The position numbers and the translations under genes are program-made. Positions 40,990 through 50,104 of a stretch of 64,000 nt of DNA are shown one piece after another. The notes under the pieces were generated by a model. The model saw only the letters and a list, made by a program, of their open reading frames with translations, had not been told where the DNA came from and searched no databases. Position 1 is the stretch's first letter. Every line of letters begins with the position of its first letter. Origin of the DNA: Streptomyces sp. NBC_01381. GTDB lineage: Bacteria; Actinomycetota; Actinomycetes; Streptomycetales; Streptomycetaceae. Where the stretch lies: assembly GCF_026340305.1 (NCBI RefSeq), contig NZ_JAPEPI010000004.1, forward strand, positions 62,001 to 126,000, read 5' to 3'.

Positions 40990-42170
40990 CGCAGCGCCCC
41001 CTCCTCGGCCTTCAGCGGCAGCCGGGCCGACACCCGGAACCCGCCCTCGTCCAGCGGACCGGTCTCCAGCGTCCCGCCGTACAGCGCGACCCGCTCCCGC
41101 ATCCCGACAAGCCCGTAACCGGAACCCGACGCGGAGCCCCCGAAGCCGCTGCCCGCGCCGTCGTCCGACACCTCGACGGCCAACCCGTCCGGCTCGTACG
41201 TCAGTTGTACGGTCGCCCGCGCCTCGCCCGCGTACTTGCGCGCGTTGGTCAGCGCCTCCTGCACGATCCGGAACACGGTCAGGCCCACGCTCGGCGGCAG
41301 CGGCCGCTCATCGCCCCGTACCTCGAGTTCGGTCGGCAGTCCGGCCCGGCACGACTCCGCCACGATCCGCTCCAGGTCCCCGACCCCGGGCTGCGGTGCG
41401 GTCGGCGCGTCCTCCGACTCGTCTCCGGCGCGCAGCACGTCAAGGAGCTGCCGCATCTCGCGCAGAGCCATCCGCCCGGAACCCTCCAGGGTGACCAGCG
41501 CCTCCCTGACCACCTCCGGATCACCGGCGAGGTTCGCACGGGCGCCCCCGGCCATCAGCTGCATGGTGGTGATGTGGTGCGCCACGATGTCGTGCAACTC
41601 CCTGGCGATGCGCCGCCGTTCGTCGGTCACGGCACGGTCGGCGAGCAGCAGGCGCTTGGCCTCGATGTCCCGCTGCCAGTGGTTCATCACGGCCGCACCG
41701 ATGAGCACGAGCACCCCGGTGGCCGCGTTGGCCAGCACGTCCACGACGGTCGGCGGCGGCGCCTGCCCCACCAGCGGCATCGCCACGGCCACCGGCGTCG
41801 CCGCCGCCGTCACGACCGGGCCCCGGAACCGCACGACCGTGTAGAGGGCGACCACGACGGTGATGTTGAAGTGCTGCGAGACCGGAACGGTCAGGTTCAG
41901 CACCAGGTTCACCAGCAGGACGGCCGCGAGTGCCGACAGCGGGGCGCGGCGGCGGGCGAGGAGCGGCAGCGCGGACACCACGAGGAGCGCGAACCCGGCC
42001 GCCGGGACATACCCGAGGTCGGCGTGGCTGCTGAGCGTGAAGCCGATCAGGTCAAGGGCCGCGGCCCCGACCGCGACAAGGCCGTCGTTGCGCGTCCATG
42101 GCAGCGTCTCGCCGCTCGGCGGAGCCCCCGGAGCCCCGGAACCCCCGCCGGCAGGGCGCGTCGTCGACAT
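40986..42170 (-). CDS. HisKA_3-type sensor histidine kinase
   Basis: About 394 residues. Four to five membrane segments in the N-terminal ~170 residues suggest detection at or in the membrane, with almost no extracytoplasmic domain. The phospho-acceptor His is in RRRIARELHDIVAHHITTMQ; the ATPase domain has VFRIVQEALTNARKYAGEA and VSDDGAGSGFGGSASG, then GYGLVGMRERVALYGG. The ATG at 42170 has GGGGAGG seven bases upstream; the frame is open far beyond. The architecture resembles DesK/LiaS-type kinases that respond to membrane or envelope stress. Confidence 0.92.
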   Translation of the reverse strand: MSTTRPAGGGSGAPGAPPSGETLPWTRNDGLVAVGAAALDLIGFTLSSHADLGYVPAAGFALLVVSALPLLARRRAPLSALAAVLLVNLVLNLTVPVSQHFNITVVVALYTVVRFRGPVVTAAATPVAVAMPLVGQAPPPTVVDVLANAATGVLVLIGAAVMNHWQRDIEAKRLLLADRAVTDERRRIARELHDIVAHHITTMQLMAGGARANLAGDPEVVREALVTLEGSGRMALREMRQLLDVLRAGDESEDAPTAPQPGVGDLERIVAESCRAGLPTELEVRGDERPLPPSVGLTVFRIVQEALTNARKYAGEARATVQLTYEPDGLAVEVSDDGAGSGFGGSASGSGYGLVGMRERVALYGGTLETGPLDEGGFRVSARLPLKAEEGALR

Positions 42171-42437
42171 TCTGGTCCTCCCCCCAGCCGCCCGCGCCGG
42201 CCGCTGCCGGTACGTCACGACTGTCATGTCTTGATCCATTCTGGCATCGGCTTTCAGATCCACCCCCTCCTCCGGTCCGATCCTCGGTCTGGGACCACGG
42301 TCCTGGTCGGTGGCCTCGTACGGCCCTTGCTCCCAGTCCGCTTCTCGTTCCGCGCTCGGACGATTCGCCGGATCCGCGCTGATGAGCTGGTCACAGGCCG
42401 GGAGAACCCGGCGCTCCACCCACTGCCGGAGGAAAAA

Positions 42438-44654
42438 GTGATCCGCGCCCTGACCGGGTTCTCCACCCGCAATCCATGGAAGGTCATCGCCCTCTGGGCG
42501 GTGATCGGCATGTTCCTGACCCTGCTCAGCCAGGCCCTCGTCTACCGCGTCACCGAGACCCAGAGCGGCGACTTCCTGCCCGCGAAGTACGACTCGGCCG
42601 CCGCACTGAAGATCGCCGAGGAGCGGTTCGGGGTGCAGCCCGACGCCAACGCGGTGACCGTCCTCGTCGCCCGCGAGGACGGCAAGCCCCTCACCGGACC
42701 CGACCACCGCCGTGTCGGCGCCGTCGCCGAGAAGCTGGGCCGCCAGCGGGTCGAGATGCCCGAGCCGAAGGAGGACGCCCCCGCCTTCCTGACCGAGGAC
42801 CACTCCCAGACGCCCGAGGTCAGCCCCGCCATGGTCGCGCCCGACCGCGACTTCGAGCTGCTCTCCGTACAGCTGACGGGCAACTCCACGGACCCCGGCC
42901 TGCACGACCTCTACCGCGCCTTCCGCGAGGAGGCGAAGGACGAGTTCGCCGAGGCCGGGATGCGCACCGGATTCACCGGCGGTCTTGCGGACCTCGTCGA
43001 CACCGGCGACGCCGAGGAGAACACCGAGAAGGTCGTCGGCATCCTGATGGTCGGCCTGATCGTGCTGATCAACATCCTGGTGTTCCGCAGCGTGCTCGCC
43101 GCGTTCGTTCCGCTGCTCGCCGTCGTCATCATCGGCGGCGCGGCGGCGGGCGCGGTCGTCGGCGCCGCGATGCTCACCGGCATCAAACTCGACCCCTCCA
43201 CGCCGAGCATGATCAGCGTCGTCCTGATCGGTATCGGCGTCGACTACTTCCTCTTTCTCCTCTTCCGGTTCCGCGAACAGTTGCGGGCCCACCCCGACGC
43301 GCCCGCGCGGACCATTTCGGGCGAGGTAAGCGCCCGCGTCGGCACCGCGATCACCTCGGCCGCCCTCACCATCGTGGCCGCCTTCGCGACGCTGGGGATC
43401 GCGACCTTCGGGCAGTTCCGTGTGCTCGGTCCGGCGATCGCCGTCGCGGTGCTCGTCATGCTCCTTGCCAGCCTCACGCTGATGCCCGCGCTGCTCGCGG
43501 TCACCGGGCGCAAGATGTTCTGGCCCTCACGCTCCCTCAAGCGCGAGCCCCGGCCCGGCGCGGCCGCCCGCGTCGGCGATCTCGTCGCCCGCCGCCCGTT
43601 CACCCTGGTCCTTGCCTCCGTCGCCCTGCTCGGAGCGCTCGCGGCCGGACTGGTCGGCATCCGGATGGACTTCGGGCAGACGACCGGTGAGCAGGACACC
43701 CCGGCCGCGACCACCGCCGCCGAGATCTCCCGAACGCTGCCCGCCGGAGTGTCCGACCCGACCACCGTCTACGTCACCGCCAAGGAGGGCCGCACCCTCA
43801 CCGCCGAAGGAATCGGCGCCCTGCCCAAGGCCCTCGCCGAGGTCAAGGGCGTCGGCCAGGTCGGCAAGACCGCCCTCAACGGCGACCGCTCGGCCGCCCG
43901 TATCGACCTCTATCTGACCGCCGACACCCAGAGCCAGCAGGCCCGCGATCTCGTCTCCGGGCCGGTCCGCGACACCGTCGCCCACCACACCCCCGCCGGG
44001 ACCGAAGCCCATGTCGGCGGCACGGCCGCGATCTTCGCCGACATCTCGACCGCCGTCGACCACGACCTGAAGATCGTGTTCCCGGTCGCCGCCGCGCTGA
44101 TCGCCCTCATCCTGCTCGTCCTGCTCCGCAGTCTGCTCGCCCCGGCCATCCTCATGATCGCCGTCGGTCTCGGTTTCGCCGCGACCCTCGGCGCCTCCGC
44201 CCTCGTCTTCCAGCACCTTCTCGACAAGCCGGGCGTCAACTTCGTTCTGCCGCTGGTCCTTTTCCTCTTCGTCGTCGCCCTCGGCACCGACTACAACATC
44301 CTCATCAGCGACCGCATCCGGGAGGAGATGGAACACCCGGGACCGGCCCGCGCCGCCGTCGCCCGCGCGGTGCGCCACACCGCGCCCGCCATCGCCACGG
44401 CGGGCGTCGTCCTCGCCGCGTCCTTCGGCAGCCTCGGCGTCAACTCCAACCCCGGCACCCAGCAGATCGGCTTCGCGACGGCGCTGGGCATCATGCTCTC
44501 CGCCTTCGTCCTCTCCATCGTCCTGGTGCCCGCGCTCGCCGCGATCCTCGGGCGCAGCACCTGGTGGCCGGTCCGCCCGGGGCGCGCCCATGGCCGCCGG
44601 CACGCCGAGCCCATGGCTTCCCGGCCGCACCACGATCGGGAAGCCGTGCACTGA
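42438..44654 (+). CDS. MMPL-family RND transporter
   Basis: 738 residues starting at GTG 42438 (VIRALTGFSTRNPWKVIALW) after GGAGGAAAAA. Two repeats of one membrane helix, an extracytoplasmic domain and five helices are visible. Conserved blocks are GIGVDYFLFLLFRFREQLRA in the first half and ALGTDYNILISDRIREEMEH in the second, each with the Asp-Tyr pair used for proton relay. MMPL proteins export lipids, siderophores or drugs. The C-terminus is a short basic cytoplasmic tail. Divergent from the kinase/regulator pair, whose promoter region it shares (267 bases). Confidence 0.92.
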   Translation: MIRALTGFSTRNPWKVIALWAVIGMFLTLLSQALVYRVTETQSGDFLPAKYDSAAALKIAEERFGVQPDANAVTVLVAREDGKPLTGPDHRRVGAVAEKLGRQRVEMPEPKEDAPAFLTEDHSQTPEVSPAMVAPDRDFELLSVQLTGNSTDPGLHDLYRAFREEAKDEFAEAGMRTGFTGGLADLVDTGDAEENTEKVVGILMVGLIVLINILVFRSVLAAFVPLLAVVIIGGAAAGAVVGAAMLTGIKLDPSTPSMISVVLIGIGVDYFLFLLFRFREQLRAHPDAPARTISGEVSARVGTAITSAALTIVAAFATLGIATFGQFRVLGPAIAVAVLVMLLASLTLMPALLAVTGRKMFWPSRSLKREPRPGAAARVGDLVARRPFTLVLASVALLGALAAGLVGIRMDFGQTTGEQDTPAATTAAEISRTLPAGVSDPTTVYVTAKEGRTLTAEGIGALPKALAEVKGVGQVGKTALNGDRSAARIDLYLTADTQSQQARDLVSGPVRDTVAHHTPAGTEAHVGGTAAIFADISTAVDHDLKIVFPVAAALIALILLVLLRSLLAPAILMIAVGLGFAATLGASALVFQHLLDKPGVNFVLPLVLFLFVVALGTDYNILISDRIREEMEHPGPARAAVARAVRHTAPAIATAGVVLAASFGSLGVNSNPGTQQIGFATALGIMLSAFVLSIVLVPALAAILGRSTWWPVRPGRAHGRRHAEPMASRPHHDREAVH

Positions 44655-44696
44655 CCGGTCCCGGGTGACGGTCGTGACTGACCGGCTCCGGGTGAC
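44651..44696 (+). repeat. Imperfect direct repeat at the MMPL 3' end
   Basis: CTGACCGGTCCCGGGTGAC (44651-44669) and CTGACCGGCTCCGGGTGAC (44678-44696) match at 17 of 19 positions with a 27-base period, filling the gap between two converging genes. Confidence 0.6.
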
Positions 44697-44697
44697 A

Positions 44698-47616
44698 TCA
44701 CGGACGGGTCGCGCGCTCCAACTCCAGGAGTACGGAGTAGTAGTGACGGCCCGTCGCATGGTCCATGCCGACCTCGCACATGCGGTTCGCCGAGAGGTGG
44801 GCGTCGAAGTCGCGGGCGGTGACCTCCGCCGCCTCCTTGCGGGTTGCCGACTCCGTCAGCTCCTTGTGCAGCATGCCGCGGTCGCCCGCGAAGGCGCAGC
44901 ACCCGGCGTCGTCCGGGACGACCACCTCGTCCGCGCAGGCCTCGGCCAAGGTCCGCAGCTGCGCCTCGTCGCCGAGGTGGCTCATGGAACAGGTGGGGTG
45001 CAGGACGGCGGAGCCGACGGTGCGGTACACGGTCAGGTGGGGGAGCAGCTCGTCGGCGGCCCAGACGAGGGAGTCGACGACGGTCAGCTCCTGGTGCAAC
45101 TGACGGTTGTCGGCGGTGAGATGGGGCACGACTTCGTGCGCGATGCCGAGCGTGCAGGACGAGGCGTCCACGACCAGCGGCAGCCGGCCGCCCGCCGTCC
45201 AGCCCCAGGCGGCCTCGACGATGCGGTTGGCCATGACGGTGTTGCCCGCGTCGTACCCCTTCGAGTGCCAGATCGTCGCGCAGCACGTCCCGGCGACATC
45301 GTCCGGAATCCAGACCGGCCTGCCCGCGCGCGTGGAGAGGGCGACCAGCGCCTCGGGCAGCGAGCGGTCACCGGGGCTGCCGAAGATGCGGTTGACGCAC
45401 GCCGGGTAGTAGACGGCGCTCGCGCCCACGCGTGCGGTGTACGGGAGCCGGCGGGCGGCCGCTCCGGGGATGACCGGCAGCCACTCGGGGATCAGATCGG
45501 GGCGTACGGCCTTGCGCGCGGCGCGGGTCACCGTGGTCAGCAGCCGGTCGCTGATCCGGTCGGCGGCGGCCACGGCAAGCCGTGCGGAGGCCTCGACCGC
45601 CTTGAAGTTCTTGGCGGCGAGCGCGGCCGCCCGCTCCTCGCGCGGGGAGTGCCGCGCGTGCCGGAACTCCTTCATCAGGGCGCCAGTGTCGATGCCGACC
45701 GGGCAGGCGAGCTTGCAGGTCGAGTCCCCGGCGCAGGTGTCCACGGCGTCATAGCCGTACGCGTCGACCAGGCTGTTCTCGACCGGTGATCCTGCCGCCT
45801 GGCGCATCATCTCGCGGCGCAGCACGATCCGTTGGCGCGGTGTCGTGGTCAAGTCCTCGCTGGGGCAGGTCGGTTCGCAGAAGCCGCACTCGATGCACGG
45901 GTCCGCGATCAGCTCCACCTTGGGGATCGTCTTCAGTCCCCGGAGATGGGCCTTCGGGTCGCGGTCCAGGACGATGCGCGGCGCGAGCACCCCGTCCGGG
46001 TCGATGACCTGCTTCGTGCGCCACATCAACTCCGTGGCCTTGGCGCCCCATTCGAGCTCCAGGAAGGGCGCGATGTTGCGCCCCGTCGCGTGCTCGGCCT
46101 TCAGCGAGCCGTCGAAGCGCTCGACGGTCAGCCGGCAGAAGTCGTCCATGAACGCGGCATAGCGCTCCACGTCCGACGGCTTTCCCGCGTCGAAGGCGAG
46201 CAGGAAGTGCAGATTGCCGTGCGCGGCGTGCCCCGCGACGGCCGCGTCGAAGCCGTGCCGCGTCTGGAGATCGAGGAGGGCCTCGCAGGCGTCGGCGAGT
46301 CGGGACGGCGGCACCGCGAAGTCCTCGGTGATCAGCGTCGTCCCGGAGGGGCGTGATCCGCCGACCGCCGTCACGAAAGCCTTGCGCGCCTTCCAGTAGC
46401 CCCCGATCGTCTTCGCGTCGCGGGTGAACGCGTTCGTCACCGAGGCGACCGGCGCGACCAGTTCGAGCCCCTCGACGACCTGGGCGGCCGCAGCTTCGTA
46501 CGCCTCCTGGCGCGCCTCGTCCGGTGCACGGAACTCCACCAGGAGCGCCGCCGTCGACTTGGGGAGCTGCCCCCAGTCGGCGGGCACCCCCGCCACACGG
46601 GTCGACGCGCGCAGCGTGTTGCCGTCCATCAACTCGACGGCCAGCGCCCCCGCCTCGTTGAACAGCGGGACCGCCGCGGCTGCGGCCGGCAGGGACGGGA
46701 AGAAGAGCAGGCCCGTGGTCACCCGGCGGTCCAGCGGGAGCGTGTCGAAGACGACCTCGGAGATGAATCCGAAGGTGCCCTCGGAGCCCACCATCAGACC
46801 CCGCAGGATCTCCACGGGCGTGGCGCCGTCCAGGAAGGCGTCCAGGCGGTAGCCGTTCGTGTTCTTGATCTCGTACTTGGCGCGGATGCGGGCGGTGAGC
46901 TCCGGGTCCGCCTCGATCTCGCGCTTGATCGCCAACAGGCCCTCGCAGAGGGCGGGTTCGGCGTGCGCCAACTGATCGTCCGCGTCCGGCTCCGCCGTGT
47001 CGACGACCGTGCCCGTCGGCAGGACGAAGGTGAGGGATGCGACTGTGCGGTACGAGTTGCGGGTGGTGCCCGCGGTCATCCCGGAGGCGTTGTTCGCGAC
47101 GACCCCGCCGATCGTGCAGGCGATCGCGCTCGCCGGGTCGGGGCCGAGCACGCGTCCGTGCCGGGCGAGCGTGGCGTTGGCCCGCACGACCGTCGTCCCC
47201 GGGCCGAGCCGCGCCCGCTCCCCGTCGCCGATGACCTCGACGCCAGCCCAGTGCTCGCGCACGTCGACCAGGATGTCCTCGCCCTGCGCCTGGCCGTTGA
47301 GCGAGGTGCCCGCCGCGCGGAAGACGACCTCGCGGCTCCTGCCGTGCGCGTACGACAGGACGGCGGAGACGTCGTCGATGTCCTCCGCGACGACCACCAC
47401 TTGCGGCACGAAGCGGTAGGGGCTCGCATCGGACGCGTACCGCACCAGGTCGGAGATGCCCGTCAGGACCTTGTCGGCGCCGAGCAGCGCGGACAGCTCC
47501 GAGCGCAGCGGCTCCGGAGTGCCCGTGGACCGCCGGTCCGGCACCCGGTCGGGGGCCGGGCCCTCCGCGCGCGACGTGGGGCGCAGGGCCTGCGGCTTCG
47601 GCTCCAGCAGCGGCAT
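44698..47616 (-). CDS. FAD-linked oxidase/Fe-S oxidoreductase fusion (D-lactate dehydrogenase type)
   Basis: 972 residues. An FAD_binding_4 (VAO-type) domain has FRAAGTSLNGQAQGEDILVD and IGGVVANNASGMTAGTTRNS; the substrate domain includes GHAAHGNLHFLLAFD. A ferredoxin-like region with two Cys clusters, CIECGFCEPTCPS (~573) and CAGDSTCKLACPVG (~626), is followed by two Cys-rich heterodisulfide-reductase-type domains (GTCCATIWHSKG ~777 and DDAGCCAFAGDRG ~903). The fusion resembles quinone-linked D-2-hydroxyacid dehydrogenases such as D-lactate dehydrogenase. GAGGAG precedes the ATG. It stands beside a MarR gene on the same strand. Confidence 0.9.
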   Translation of the reverse strand: MPLLEPKPQALRPTSRAEGPAPDRVPDRRSTGTPEPLRSELSALLGADKVLTGISDLVRYASDASPYRFVPQVVVVAEDIDDVSAVLSYAHGRSREVVFRAAGTSLNGQAQGEDILVDVREHWAGVEVIGDGERARLGPGTTVVRANATLARHGRVLGPDPASAIACTIGGVVANNASGMTAGTTRNSYRTVASLTFVLPTGTVVDTAEPDADDQLAHAEPALCEGLLAIKREIEADPELTARIRAKYEIKNTNGYRLDAFLDGATPVEILRGLMVGSEGTFGFISEVVFDTLPLDRRVTTGLLFFPSLPAAAAAVPLFNEAGALAVELMDGNTLRASTRVAGVPADWGQLPKSTAALLVEFRAPDEARQEAYEAAAAQVVEGLELVAPVASVTNAFTRDAKTIGGYWKARKAFVTAVGGSRPSGTTLITEDFAVPPSRLADACEALLDLQTRHGFDAAVAGHAAHGNLHFLLAFDAGKPSDVERYAAFMDDFCRLTVERFDGSLKAEHATGRNIAPFLELEWGAKATELMWRTKQVIDPDGVLAPRIVLDRDPKAHLRGLKTIPKVELIADPCIECGFCEPTCPSEDLTTTPRQRIVLRREMMRQAAGSPVENSLVDAYGYDAVDTCAGDSTCKLACPVGIDTGALMKEFRHARHSPREERAAALAAKNFKAVEASARLAVAAADRISDRLLTTVTRAARKAVRPDLIPEWLPVIPGAAARRLPYTARVGASAVYYPACVNRIFGSPGDRSLPEALVALSTRAGRPVWIPDDVAGTCCATIWHSKGYDAGNTVMANRIVEAAWGWTAGGRLPLVVDASSCTLGIAHEVVPHLTADNRQLHQELTVVDSLVWAADELLPHLTVYRTVGSAVLHPTCSMSHLGDEAQLRTLAEACADEVVVPDDAGCCAFAGDRGMLHKELTESATRKEAAEVTARDFDAHLSANRMCEVGMDHATGRHYYSVLLELERATRP

Positions 47617-47646
47617 GGGCTCTCCTCGGCGGTGTGAGAGACGATT

Positions 47647-48090
47647 TCAGCGGCGGCGGACGTCCGGCACATCGAACAGCGCGTTCAGCAGGCCGCCGAG
47701 CTGCGCACGCTGCTCGGCGTCCAATGGAGCAAGGATGTCCTCTGCGGCGGCCCGGCGCGCGCTGCGCAGCTCCCTGAGCGCACCGCGTCCGGCGTCGGTG
47801 AGCTCGATGCGGATCACCCGGCGGTTGGTGGGATCGGGCACGCGGCGGACGAGCTCACTCGCCTCCAGGCCGTCCACCAGGCTCGTCACCGCGCGCGGGA
47901 CCACTTCGAGGCGCTGGGCGAGGTCGGCCATGCGAGGCGGCGTCTCGCAGTGCGCGAGGGTGCGCAGCAGACGGGACTGGGCCGGGGTGATGCCGATCGG
48001 CACCAGATGGCGCTTCTGGATGCGGTGCAGCCTGCGGGTCAGCCGCAGCAGCTGTTCGGCGAGCAGGCCGTCGGCGTCCGGGGTGTTCAT
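47647..48090 (-). CDS. MarR-family transcriptional regulator
   Basis: 147 residues. The winged helix-turn-helix is clear: GITPAQSRLLRTLAHCETPP, RMADLAQRLEVVPRAVTSLV, DGLEASELVRRVPDPTNRRV and the wing RVIRIELTDAGRGALRELR. N- and C-terminal helices supply the dimer interface. It is divergent from the ABC exporter gene at 48229, with an inverted repeat in between, so repression of the exporter is the simplest model. It may also be read together with the FAD/Fe-S gene 30 bases downstream. Confidence 0.92.
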   Translation of the reverse strand: MNTPDADGLLAEQLLRLTRRLHRIQKRHLVPIGITPAQSRLLRTLAHCETPPRMADLAQRLEVVPRAVTSLVDGLEASELVRRVPDPTNRRVIRIELTDAGRGALRELRSARRAAAEDILAPLDAEQRAQLGGLLNALFDVPDVRRR

Positions 48091-48121
48091 GCGGGAACAT
48101 TATCAGGACCTTGTGCATTGT

Positions 48122-48148
48122 GAGCATAGGTAACAGTGAGCTATGCTC
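48122..48148. promoter_or_regulatory. Inverted repeat, probable MarR operator
   Basis: GAGCATAG (48122-48129) and CTATGCTC (48141-48148) are exact inverted copies with an 11-base spacer, in the 138-base divergent region between marR and the exporter gene. The sequence is locally AT-richer than its surroundings. Confidence 0.55.
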
Positions 48149-48228
48149 CATCAGTCATCGTCGGCTCGTGGACCGTCCGTCATGGGCGGCCCGCGGGCCG
48201 ACGGCCGCCTCACCTCCCGTAGGAGCCC

Positions 48229-50061
48229 ATGCGTCACGACGAACCCCGGTGGACACCGCAGCCGCCCTTGGTCCCGGGCCAAGAGGAGCAGCCTCGGCAG
48301 ATCCGCCGCATCCTGCGCCTCTTCCGCCCCTATCGCGGCCGCCTCGCGATCGTCGGCCTCCTGGTCGGCGCCGCCTCCCTGGTCTCGGTCGCCACCCCCT
48401 TCCTGCTGAGGGAAATCCTCGACACCGCCATCCCGCAGGGACGGACGGGCCTGCTGAGCCTGCTCGCCCTCGGCATGATCCTCAGCGCGGTCGTCACCAG
48501 CGTCTTCGGCGTCCTGCAGACACTGATCAGCACGACGGTCGGCCAGCGCGTCATGCACGACCTGCGCACGGCCGTCTACGGCCGGCTGCAGAGCATGTCG
48601 CTCGCCTTCTTCACCAGGACCCGCACCGGTGAGGTCCAGTCCCGCATCGCCAGCGACATCGGCGGCATGCAGGCGACGGTCACCTCCACCGCCACGTCCC
48701 TGGTCTCCAACCTCACCAGCGTCGTCGCCACCATCGTCGCGATGCTCGCCCTCGACTGGCGCCTCACCGTCGTCTCGCTGCTCCTGCTGCCCGTGTTCGT
48801 GTGGATAAGCCGCCGGGTCGGCCGCGAGCGCAAGAAGATCGCCACGCAGCGCCAGAAGCAGATGGCCGCGATGGCCGCCACGGTCACCGAGTCGCTCTCC
48901 GTCAGCGGCATCCTGCTCGGCCGCACCATGGGCCGCGCCGACTCGCTCACCAAGTCCTTCGCCGACGAGTCCGAGCAACTGGTCGACCTCGAGGTCCGGT
49001 CGAACATGGCGGGGCGCTGGCGCATGGCCGTCATCACGATCGTCATGGCCGCCATGCCCGCCGTCATCTACTGGACGGCGGGCCTCGCCTTCCAGCTCGG
49101 CGGCCCGACGGTCTCGATCGGCACGCTCGTCGCCTTCGTCTCGCTCCAGCAGGGCCTGTTCCGGCCGACCGTGAGCCTGCTCTCCACCGGCGTACAGATC
49201 CAGACCTCGCTCGCGCTCTTCCAGCGCATCTTCGAGTATCTGGACCTGCCCATCGACATCACCGAGCCGGAGCGCCCCGTGCGCCTCGACAAGATCAAGG
49301 GCGAGGTCCGCTTCGAGGGCGTCGAGTTCCGCTACGACGCGGACGGCGACACCGAAGAGGGCCGCAGCCGCCCGATCCTCGACGGCATCGACATCACCGT
49401 CCCCGCGGGCGGCAGCCTGGCCGTCGTCGGCCCCACCGGCTCCGGGAAGTCGACGCTCAGCTATCTCGTGCCACGGCTGTACGACGTGACGGGCGGCCGC
49501 GTCACCATCGACGGCGTCGACGTGCGCGACCTGGACTTCGACACGCTGGCCCGCGCGGTCGGCGTCGTCTCCCAGGAGACGTACCTCTTCCACGCCTCGG
49601 TCGCCGAGAACCTGCGCTTCGCCAAGCCGGACGCCACCGACGAGGAGCTGATCGCGGCCGCCCGCGCCGCCCAGATCCACGACCACATCGCGTCCCTGCC
49701 CGATGCGTACGACACCGTCGTCGGCGAGCGCGGCCACCGCTTCTCCGGAGGCGAAAAGCAGCGCCTCGCCATCGCCCGTACGATCCTGCGCGACCCGCCC
49801 GTGCTCATCCTGGACGAGGCCACCAGCGCCCTGGACACCCACACCGAGCACGCCGTGCAGGAAGCCATCGACGCGCTGTCCGCCGATCGGACGACGCTCA
49901 CCATCGCCCACCGGCTCTCGACGGTCCGCGGCGCCGACCAGATCGTCGTCCTCGACGCGGGCAGGACCGCCGAGCGCGGCAGCCACGAGGAGCTCCTGGA
50001 GCGGGACGGCCGTTACGCCGCCCTGGTCCGCAGAGACGCCCAACTGGAGCCAGCGACATGA
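48229..50061 (+). CDS. ABC exporter (fused membrane and ATPase domains)
   Basis: 610 residues. Six membrane helices (IVGLLVGAASLVSVATPFLL, LLALGMILSAVVTSVFGVLQ and others) precede an ATPase domain with Walker A VGPTGSGKSTLSYLVP (~402), signature FSGGEKQRLAIART (~504), Walker B LILDEATSALDTH (~527) and H-loop IAHRLSTVRG. All motifs are intact, so it should work as a homodimer. This family exports lipids, peptides or drugs. Divergent from marR, which probably controls it in response to a small ligand, perhaps the exported compound. Confidence 0.93.
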   Translation: MRHDEPRWTPQPPLVPGQEEQPRQIRRILRLFRPYRGRLAIVGLLVGAASLVSVATPFLLREILDTAIPQGRTGLLSLLALGMILSAVVTSVFGVLQTLISTTVGQRVMHDLRTAVYGRLQSMSLAFFTRTRTGEVQSRIASDIGGMQATVTSTATSLVSNLTSVVATIVAMLALDWRLTVVSLLLLPVFVWISRRVGRERKKIATQRQKQMAAMAATVTESLSVSGILLGRTMGRADSLTKSFADESEQLVDLEVRSNMAGRWRMAVITIVMAAMPAVIYWTAGLAFQLGGPTVSIGTLVAFVSLQQGLFRPTVSLLSTGVQIQTSLALFQRIFEYLDLPIDITEPERPVRLDKIKGEVRFEGVEFRYDADGDTEEGRSRPILDGIDITVPAGGSLAVVGPTGSGKSTLSYLVPRLYDVTGGRVTIDGVDVRDLDFDTLARAVGVVSQETYLFHASVAENLRFAKPDATDEELIAAARAAQIHDHIASLPDAYDTVVGERGHRFSGGEKQRLAIARTILRDPPVLILDEATSALDTHTEHAVQEAIDALSADRTTLTIAHRLSTVRGADQIVVLDAGRTAERGSHEELLERDGRYAALVRRDAQLEPAT

Positions 50062-50104
50062 AGATATGCACGGAATGTCCGCATCTGCGGGATACCGTGC
50101 CCGC

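Noticed and set aside
42288..42298. GGTCTGGGACC as a second DasR-like site in the kinase/MMPL intergenic region
   Set aside because: The arms are one base too far apart and the flanks do not match the consensus.
40974..42437. An in-frame 488-codon extension upstream of the MMPL start
   Set aside because: It is antisense to the histidine kinase; GTG 42438 has a good ribosome site and starts a typical MMPL N-terminus.
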